This document shows, in pieces, positions 34,779 through 41,291 of a DNA stretch of 43,398 nucleotides. The notes beneath the pieces are model-generated. The model saw only the letters and a list, made by a program, of their open reading frames with translations, had not been told where the DNA came from and searched no databases. Numbering within the stretch: the first letter of the stretch is position 1; every line of letters starts with the position of its first letter. Source of the DNA: an uncultured Saprospiraceae bacterium. GTDB taxonomy: Bacteria; Bacteroidota; Bacteroidia; Chitinophagales; Saprospiraceae. The DNA lies in the NCBI GenBank assembly GCA_938022935.1, contig CALIHL010000107.1, forward strand, positions 1 to 43,398, in the 5' to 3' direction. The position numbers and the translations under genes are program-made.

Positions 34779-35711
34779 CTATGGTCTTCTGCTTGATCTG
34801 CTGCTGCTACTTGAAGAGCGAGAAGGACTTGATGACCTGCTTGAACTTCTTGTAGAAGTTGATCTGCTTGAAGATCTTGAAGGAGTGTATGATCTGCTTG
34901 AAGATCTGCTCGTTGATCTACTTGAAGATCTTGATGGAGTCGCTCTGCTTGAAGATCTGCTTGTTGATCGACTCGTGCTTCTTCTGCTGTTGGTAGATCT
35001 TGCTTTGTTCGTGCTTGCTCTTCTGCTGCTTGTTACTCTTGTAGATCCGGTTCTTGAACTAGTTCTTCTACTCTGAGATACTGTTGATCTGCCAGTAGCT
35101 ACGTTTGATGTAGTCCCGTTAGGAGCTATGCCTACGTTTCTGGCTGCAACTGGATTGTATGGAGGACAGTAGTATGCTGAGCTCGCTCCGAAAGAGTTGA
35201 AGCCTCCGAATCCGCTGTTTCCAAATCCCCTGTTAAAGCTATTGAAAGGGCTGTAAGATCTGTAACCTGATCTAAAACCAGTTCCAAATGGGTCATTAAA
35301 GCTAAGGCTAAGACCTGATCTGTTAAATCTATTGAATCTGCTATATCCGCTAAATCCATATGGATTAAAAGCTGCTGAGCGACCAAAGTTATTTAAGTAG
35401 TAGTTTCTGCTATAGAAGTTAGAGTATCTATAGTTGTTTAGTCTATTCGTATATGAGTACGCGTCAACTGGATAGTCATTGTCACGGTATGATAGGTACT
35501 CATCGTACTCATCACCATCGTAGCTGTCGTCTTCTTCGAGCAAGTATGCCTCTTCATCATAATCTGCTAAAGCAAGATCTTCGTTGTATGTTTCGTAATC
35601 GCTATCTGATTCTTCAAAGTATAAATCATCAAACTGTGCGTTTACACTTACACCAGCGAACAAGAAAGCTATCAAGCTTAAAATGTGAAGGTTATATTTT
35701 CTTTTTTTCAT
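34779..35711 (-). CDS. Exported SR-repeat protein, paralogue 3
   Basis: A 310-aa secreted protein. The start is placed at the ATG 35711 (MKKRKYN...), which gives a clean signal ending VSVNAQ; the in-frame ATG at 35777 would be far too long. The mature protein begins FDDLYFEESDSDYETYNEDLA, a strongly acidic Tyr-rich head. A core (EYLSYRDNDYPVDAYSYTNRL...) and a Gly/Phe/Ser/Asn-rich middle follow. Roughly the last 105 residues are a Ser/Arg tail. In it a unit of 17-19 residues (RSTSRSSSR..TPSRSSS) occurs three times, ending SSRSSRRP. The tail resembles eukaryotic SR domains, but its codon use fits its neighbours. Function unknown; the charge layout suits binding to polyanions or self-association. 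It has its own promoter and terminator. Confidence 0.8.
   Translation of the reverse strand: MKKRKYNLHILSLIAFLFAGVSVNAQFDDLYFEESDSDYETYNEDLALADYDEEAYLLEEDDSYDGDEYDEYLSYRDNDYPVDAYSYTNRLNNYRYSNFYSRNYYLNNFGRSAAFNPYGFSGYSRFNRFNRSGLSLSFNDPFGTGFRSGYRSYSPFNSFNRGFGNSGFGGFNSFGASSAYYCPPYNPVAARNVGIAPNGTTSNVATGRSTVSQSRRTSSRTGSTRVTSSRRASTNKARSTNSRRSTSRSTSRSSSRATPSRSSSRSTSRSSSRSYTPSRSSSRSTSTRSSSRSSSPSRSSSSSSRSSRRP
34803..34968 (-). repeat. Coding tandem repeat of about 51-57 bp in the SR tail
   Basis: Three degenerate units (17, 18 and 19 residues, RSTSRSSSR-x-TPSRSSS) are encoded back to back. The DNA repeats CTTGAAGATCTGCT-like segments on the plus strand. Edges are approximate. Such repeats can change copy number by slippage. 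Confidence 0.6.
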
Positions 35712-35750
35712 CTCTATAGATTTAAATAGTCCTGAATGAATTGATATGCA

Positions 35751-35818
35751 TAAAGCTACTGCATAAATATACATCATTCGGTTAATAATTGTTTAAATGA
35801 GCCCTTAACATATGTTAA
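35751..35818 (-). promoter_or_regulatory. Shared TTAAC promoter element, paralogue 3
   Basis: On the minus strand: TTAAC (35818-35814), 28 nt, TTAAC (35785-35781), 22 nt, TAGCTTTA (35758-35751, one mismatch to TAnnTTTG), then 39 nt to the ATG at 35711. A near copy TTAAA (35796-35792) lies 11 nt from the proximal site. The distal copy is a palindrome TTAACATATGTTAA (35805-35818). Confidence 0.7.
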
Positions 35819-35911
35819 TATGTCGCTATGCTTATTTGTTCGTGACTTTTCACATACTTGAGACGCAAAAAAAGTGGGTTGGGTTCTACTTTTTACGATA
35901 TAATAGTCGGT

Positions 35912-35938
35912 TTTAACATCTATTTAAGAAATGTTAAA
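35912..35938. promoter_or_regulatory. Inverted repeat TTTAACAT / ATGTTAAA
   Basis: 8-bp arms (35912-35919 and 35931-35938) with an 11-base spacer, built from the same TTAACAT half-site as the palindrome at 35805. It sits between divergent paralogue 3 and proS and may be an auxiliary operator. Confidence 0.35.
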
Positions 35939-36072
35939 CTGATTATGGGTCTTTTTAACCATAGCACTAACACTTTTAAAGCTTAAAGACTGCCTTTGTA
36001 AGCACATAACATGATAGCAAAACCTTTTGTAAAGCATTACTTTTGGGGTTTTGCATAAGAGAAAATAGGTAA

Positions 36073-37539
36073 ATGGCGAAGGAAATCACATCAAGAGAGG
36101 AGGATTACAGTAAGTGGTACTTAGATATTGTCAGGAAAGCCGGATTAGCAGATAACTCTGCTGTGAGAGGATGTATGGTGATTAAACCCACTGGATATGC
36201 CATCTGGGAGAATATGCGCGATCAGTTGGACAAAATGTTCAAAGAGACTGGTCATGTCAATGCCTACTTCCCATTATTTATACCGAAGAGCTTCTTGAGC
36301 AAGGAAGCTGATCATGTCGAAGGCTTTGCAAAAGAATGCGCTGTTGTGACTCACCACAGACTCATGAATAACCCTGATGGAAGTGGAGTAGTGGTTGACC
36401 CGAGTGCAAAACTTGAAGAAGAGCTGATCGTTAGGCCGACTTCTGAGACCATCATATGGAATACTTATAAAGATTGGATCAACTCTTATCGTGACCTGCC
36501 TCTATTGATTAATCAATGGGCCAATGTTGTCAGATGGGAGATGCGTACTCGACCTTTCTTGCGTACAGCAGAGTTTTTATGGCAAGAAGGGCATACTGCA
36601 CATGCTACTAGCCAAGAAGCTATAGAAGAATCACAATTGATCCATGAGGTATATGCAAGATTCGCTGAGGACTATATGGCTATGCCAGTCATCAAAGGTG
36701 CGAAGTCAGCCAATGAAAGATTTGCAGGAGCGGTTGAGACTTATACTATAGAAGCATTGATGCAAGATGGGAAAGCGCTGCAAGCGGGTACTTCTCATTT
36801 CTTAGGTCAAAACTTTGCTAAAGCATTTGACGTAAAGTATCTCAATAGCGCTAATAAAGAAGAATATGTGTGGGCCACCTCATGGGGTGTCTCAACTCGA
36901 TTGGTTGGTGGACTGATCATGACTCACTCTGATGATGAGGGATTAGTACTTCCGCCAAAGCTCGCACCTACGCAAGTTGTGATTGTACCGATACCTAAGC
37001 CATCTCCAGAAATTATGGAGGTCGCGGCCAAAATAAAGAAAGAGCTCAATGCTCACGGCGTCTCAGTAAAAATTGATGAAGATGCTAAAAAGCGTCCTGG
37101 CTTTAAGTTCGCTGAGTATGAGATGAAGGGAGTGCCGGTAAGAATTGGCATAGGGAAGCGTGATCTTGAGAAAAATCAAGTAGAAGTTGCCCGTAGAGAT
37201 ACCAAAACAAAAGAATCTCATTCTTTAGATGGTATCGCAACTCATGTGGTTGAGCTTTTGGATGTGATTCAGTCTAATCTCTTTAATAAGGCCAAGCAAT
37301 TTAGAGATGACATGACTTCAGAAGCCAACGACTTCAAGACTTTTGAAGAGTTGATCAATGATAAGGGAGGTTTTGTCTCTGCACATTGGGATGGCACAGT
37401 AGAATCAGAGCTTAAGATAAAGGAGCTGACTAAGGCTACTTTGCGCTGTATCCCTAATGATGCGGTAGAAGAATCCGGAAAAGATCTCATCTCCGGTGCA
37501 CCTTCAAGTAAGCGTGTCTTATTTGCGAAAGCATACTAA
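36073..37539 (+). CDS. proS: Prolyl-tRNA synthetase, short archaeal/eukaryal-type
   Basis: The class II aminoacyl-tRNA synthetase that charges tRNA-Pro, 488 aa. Landmarks are the motif 1 region with [29 protein letters not shown], motif 2 as [20 protein letters not shown] with its conserved Arg, and motif 3 in [19 protein letters not shown]. The anticodon-binding domain follows, then a C-terminal domain ending [11 protein letters not shown] with the conserved terminal Tyr. It lacks the INS editing insertion of E. coli-type ProRS, so it belongs to the short archaeal/eukaryal-type group, which is common in Bacteroidota. The gene is probably monocistronic. Confidence 0.97.
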   Translation: MAKEITSREEDYSKWYLDIVRKAGLADNSAVRGCMVIKPTGYAIWENMRDQLDKMFKETGHVNAYFPLFIPKSFLSKEADHVEGFAKECAVVTHHRLMNNPDGSGVVVDPSAKLEEELIVRPTSETIIWNTYKDWINSYRDLPLLINQWANVVRWEMRTRPFLRTAEFLWQEGHTAHATSQEAIEESQLIHEVYARFAEDYMAMPVIKGAKSANERFAGAVETYTIEALMQDGKALQAGTSHFLGQNFAKAFDVKYLNSANKEEYVWATSWGVSTRLVGGLIMTHSDDEGLVLPPKLAPTQVVIVPIPKPSPEIMEVAAKIKKELNAHGVSVKIDEDAKKRPGFKFAEYEMKGVPVRIGIGKRDLEKNQVEVARRDTKTKESHSLDGIATHVVELLDVIQSNLFNKAKQFRDDMTSEANDFKTFEELINDKGGFVSAHWDGTVESELKIKELTKATLRCIPNDAVEESGKDLISGAPSSKRVLFAKAY

Positions 37540-37928
37540 TTGCAGTTTTAGCCCTTCGTTTGTCTTTTAAACACACTCCTCATTAAGGAAACGTGATGAG
37601 TTTATGGTCAGCGTAGTGCTCACTTTCGTAATTAATGGTTTTTCCTAGTATTGATTATCGGTTATACAGCTCCTAATGATTGTATGTCATTAGTGAGTTA
37701 AATTATCTTATCATATATGATATTATAGAATATATATAATAATGACATACGTATCATGATGTAAGAGAGGTGATTTTACATGAGAAAAAGTCATATTTAA
37801 ACATTAACATATAAGTATAATTTCTATATTTGATGCTTAAGACCTGGCGTACCTAGAGAGAATTGATATTAAACCTATTAACTGTCATCAACAGAATACT
37901 TGGTTTAATTGCTATAACTAATTCCTAC
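37540..37928. other. Gene-free region with a cluster of palindromes
   Basis: These 389 bases lie between proS and the large repeat protein. CTAATGA/TCATTAG (37673-37693) makes a hairpin. GTATGTCATTA (37682-37692) pairs with TAATGACATAC (37740-37750) across 47 nt. Between these lies the 12-bp palindrome ATCATATATGAT (37710-37721). The alternative pairings are mutually exclusive, as in a regulatory leader. A TATATTTG box at 37825-37832 could be the -7 site of the next gene, with a leader of about 90 bases. Confidence 0.45.
37825..37832 (+). promoter_or_regulatory. Candidate -7 box TATATTTG for the large repeat protein
   Basis: Exact TAnnTTTG match, 96 bases before the ATG at 37929. There is no TTTG at the -33 distance. 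A TTAAC at 37804-37808 is present, but not in the 22-nt spacing seen at the SR paralogues. Confidence 0.4.
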
Positions 37929-40900
37929 ATGTACGTGCAAACAAGACGATTTTTTACGCTATTTCTCACTCTTTCCGGTTTTCTATTAACTGGAAACCAC
38001 CTTAACGCTCAGATCGAAGCGATTGGTCAGTGTACAGGAGTGACCTCAGACAACAATTATATAATCAGCATCACGGGTATACCGACAGGAAGCCATACAG
38101 TGCTTTTTGATGGTGTTTCGGTTTCGACCAATGCCACTGGTACCTTCCTTAGTAATGAGCTGGCCTACACAGATGGCTCAGGTTCTACAGAGGTGAAAGT
38201 GTACTTGCCTGGAGCGATAGACACAACTACGGTTGTGGTCAATGAAGTACTTTGTGTTGATGTTGACGGTGACGGATCCTTTGACTATAACACGGCATTA
38301 TGCGATTATACAAAGCCATTGGGTACAGGAGGAGTGATCATCTCGACAGTTGCACCATATACGGGTAGCAATGTATACAAGTATATATTAACTGAAGGAG
38401 ACTCACTTTATTCGACGACCTCTTCGGATGTCAACGATAGTGGTTTATTTGAAGATCTTGAGAACGGCGACTATATCGTCCATGCTTATAACTTCTTAGA
38501 TGAAGCGCAAGCCTCAGCATTTATATCAGCTATACCTGATGGCACTAACTTATTTACATATGCGCCAGGAGGAGGCCCGACGTGTTTTATGCGTTGTGGA
38601 GATGCATCATATACAGTTGACTGTGAGTCTATAGTAGATATCTATGTTGATCCAACAGATGTGACAGTATGTATGGAGGGAGACGCGACTTTCTATATCC
38701 AAGATTCGATTATAGCGCCAGTACCAGACCTTGCAGTACTAACATACCAATGGTTAGTTGATGATGGTACAGGATTAACTCAGATCGGAGGAGAGACTGA
38801 CTCAGTTCTTAATCTAACTAACGTTGCTTTTGCTGATAGTGGTAACATGTATCAAGTGATTGTAACCTTAACAGTCGATGGTGTAGAGATATCCATGGAC
38901 ACCAGTGCTCTTGCAACACTTACCATATACGACGATCCTGTACTAGCATCAGGTCTTGACGTTACTGTTAACAGTGATGAGGAGACAGGCATAGTATTGA
39001 CTACGACTGCTGGTTCGACAGCTGCTGATAGTTTTGAGATTGTATCCATAGATTATGGTGATCTCGTGCCAGGTGGCGGCAATGCCTCGACTGGAGTCAC
39101 AACGGATGTCAATGTCATCTCCAACGACACTTATACCAATAGTGATGGAGGAGCGGATACAGCATTCTACGAGATAGTACCTATATCAGAACATGGCTGT
39201 CATGGTGACACTGTGACTATACAAGTCATTGTAAGACCTTGTCCTGAGGTTTCAGATCTCGCAGCAGTTGATATATGTAGCGATGATGTGACTGGCATAG
39301 TACTTCCTACATCTGACGATAACGGATTGACGATAGATAGCTTTGATATCACCGTGAGTTCGCAAGGTGCTCTTGTCGGTACTGGTACAAGTGGTACTAC
39401 CACTGACGTAAATGCTCTAAGTGCAGATGCATTCACCAATACCTCGGATGTTGTCGACTCGGTAGTTTATACCATAACAGCATTTGCTAATGATTGTGAG
39501 AGTAGTTCATTTACAGCAGTGGCAAGATATATGCCTGAACCGTTGTTTGCTGATACATCAGCGACACAGTGTAGTGATATAGCAATCGGATTTGACATTG
39601 CATTTACAGATGACTCAGGTCTGGCAATAGATAGTGTAGATATAACAGTTGATAACGCAGGCGGGACATCAGGTACAGGGATAACAAGTACTGGTGCAAT
39701 AGCATCAGACTCATATACTAATAATGGATCATCATCATTTGATGTGGTCTATACAGTAACGCCATACACAATGGGTTGTGCAGGAGAATCATACACTGTA
39801 ACTATCACGATTACTCCAGAACCAGTGGGTACAGATCCGCTACCAGAGATATGTAGTGATGAAGTGCTTGCTATCGATCTAAGTACATTGATCACTAACT
39901 CTGGATCAACGCCAGCATTCACATGGATAGCAGCTCCTAATGCAGATGTTGAAGGAGAGTCAACGACAGAGCAGACGACTACTTCTATAACAGATCAGTT
40001 ATCTAACACATCAAGTACGGATCAGACAGTCGTGTATACAGTAACTCCGACAGGAGACGGTACTTGTGTGGGAGATCCATTTACAGTGACTGTGACAGTA
40101 CACCCAGAGCCAACTTATGGTGATATGGCTGTTGAAGTATGTAGTGATGAAGCACTTGACATAAACCTTGGTGATAGCTTGACTAACGCTGTAGGTATAC
40201 TTGGATACACTTATACAGTAACCAGTAGTAACGCAACCGATGTACCTGCCGGAGCAGATAGAACGGATACGACATTGGCCAACATAACTGATACTTATCA
40301 GAACGTGACCAATGCATCTGTATTGATCACATATACAGTGACTCCAATATCAACTGATAGTTGTGCAGGAGCAACATTTGATGTAGATGTAACAGTTGAT
40401 CCTGAGCCAGTACTTTCAGCTTCTCTTGATACCACGGTCTGTAGTGATGCTACAGTAGGTGTTATACTGGCTGTTGAAGGAACATCCGTAGCAGCTGATA
40501 GCTTTGAAGTCATATCGGTTAGTCCTAATTCGCTTGCCTCATCAGGAGGAAGTCCGATAACTTCATTCCCAACCATCATCACAGATATCAATGAGATAGC
40601 TGATGACTCTTGGACGAATGAGACAGCTAATCCTGTACAGGTGATCTACCAGATCGTTCCTATAACAAGTGATTGTAAGGGTGATCCAGTGAACATAACA
40701 GTTACTGTTGACCCAGCTGCAGTTGTGACCGTAGACGAAGATGCAACGATCTGTTCTACCGAGACTGTTGATCTAACAGCTATTGGTGCAAGTATCACAG
40801 GTGGAGCTTCTGGTGGAACTTGGACTACAAGTGGTACGGGTACGTTTGATGGAAGCGGAGTATTTGGAACGGCAACAGCATATACGCCAAGTGAGGCAGA

Positions 40901-41036
40901 TAAAGATGCTGGAACGATAACACTTACGTTGACTTCATCTGATCCATCAGGAGCATGTGGAACTGATTCTGACTCAATAGCAATCGAGATCTTAGATATC
41001 AGATGTAGCGAGTTCCCGTGGAATGGAAACGATTAA
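37929..41036 (+). CDS. Large surface protein with Ig-like and PKD-like repeats
   Basis: I start at the ATG 37929 (MYVQTRRFFTLFLTLSGFLL ... LNAQ signal), giving 1035 aa; a TTG 66 bases earlier adds an unhelpful extension. A variable N-terminal part is followed by a module with VYKYILTEGD ... FEDLENGDYIVHAY ... CFMRCGDASYTVDC (residues of about 147-234), which recurs in the next protein. An Ig-like domain follows (VCMEGDATFYIQDS ... YQWLVDDGTGLTQIGG). The rest is five or more PKD-like repeats that each open with CSD (for example CSDDVTGIVLPTSDDNG, CSDEALDINLGDSLTNA). It ends DIRCSEFPWNGND without a T9SS tail or a CHU_C-like domain. Surface adhesion or matrix function is inferred from architecture. 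A strong terminator lies just downstream. Confidence 0.82.
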   Translation: MYVQTRRFFTLFLTLSGFLLTGNHLNAQIEAIGQCTGVTSDNNYIISITGIPTGSHTVLFDGVSVSTNATGTFLSNELAYTDGSGSTEVKVYLPGAIDTTTVVVNEVLCVDVDGDGSFDYNTALCDYTKPLGTGGVIISTVAPYTGSNVYKYILTEGDSLYSTTSSDVNDSGLFEDLENGDYIVHAYNFLDEAQASAFISAIPDGTNLFTYAPGGGPTCFMRCGDASYTVDCESIVDIYVDPTDVTVCMEGDATFYIQDSIIAPVPDLAVLTYQWLVDDGTGLTQIGGETDSVLNLTNVAFADSGNMYQVIVTLTVDGVEISMDTSALATLTIYDDPVLASGLDVTVNSDEETGIVLTTTAGSTAADSFEIVSIDYGDLVPGGGNASTGVTTDVNVISNDTYTNSDGGADTAFYEIVPISEHGCHGDTVTIQVIVRPCPEVSDLAAVDICSDDVTGIVLPTSDDNGLTIDSFDITVSSQGALVGTGTSGTTTDVNALSADAFTNTSDVVDSVVYTITAFANDCESSSFTAVARYMPEPLFADTSATQCSDIAIGFDIAFTDDSGLAIDSVDITVDNAGGTSGTGITSTGAIASDSYTNNGSSSFDVVYTVTPYTMGCAGESYTVTITITPEPVGTDPLPEICSDEVLAIDLSTLITNSGSTPAFTWIAAPNADVEGESTTEQTTTSITDQLSNTSSTDQTVVYTVTPTGDGTCVGDPFTVTVTVHPEPTYGDMAVEVCSDEALDINLGDSLTNAVGILGYTYTVTSSNATDVPAGADRTDTTLANITDTYQNVTNASVLITYTVTPISTDSCAGATFDVDVTVDPEPVLSASLDTTVCSDATVGVILAVEGTSVAADSFEVISVSPNSLASSGGSPITSFPTIITDINEIADDSWTNETANPVQVIYQIVPITSDCKGDPVNITVTVDPAAVVTVDEDATICSTETVDLTAIGASITGGASGGTWTTSGTGTFDGSGVFGTATAYTPSEADKDAGTITLTLTSSDPSGACGTDSDSIAIEILDIRCSEFPWNGND

Positions 41037-41073
41037 TCTTCCATAATATATAGGCTAACGTTATAGTCTAATT

Positions 41074-41106
41074 AAAGAGCGATGCTTCCGAGTATCGCTC
41101 TTTTTT
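41074..41106 (+). terminator. Intrinsic terminator with a UNCG-like tetraloop
   Basis: A continuous 13-bp stem AAAGAGCGATGCT / AGTATCGCTCTTT (41074-41086 with 41091-41103; one G-U pair) closed by TCCG, then T6. It lies 37 bases after the stop of the repeat protein. Confidence 0.9.
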
Positions 41107-41291
41107 GTCTATACCTCATTCATATTTGACAATTTAAATATGAAATCAAGATTGTCAGTGTATTACATATTATAAATAATTGTAATATATTAGCTAATGT
41201 TTTACCAGTGGTACTACTCATACCGCTCACTTCTGATGACAATAGGCCTATCCATAACACTCTGTTAGGGGAATTATAGGAAACTACAATT

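Noticed and set aside
34803..34968. CRISPR-like or structural DNA repeat
   Set aside because: The repeats are in frame, degenerate and encode a consistent peptide unit, so they are protein-coding tandem repeats.
34885..35076. Leu/Asp-rich plus-strand frame (63 codons)
   Set aside because: Antisense shadow of the Ser/Arg codons of paralogue 3; its LLEDLL pattern is the complement of the repeat.
34779..35711. Eukaryotic contamination or recent transfer, suggested by the SR tail
   Set aside because: The N-terminus, promoter layout and paralogues nearby are Bacteroidota-like, and base and codon use match the neighbours.
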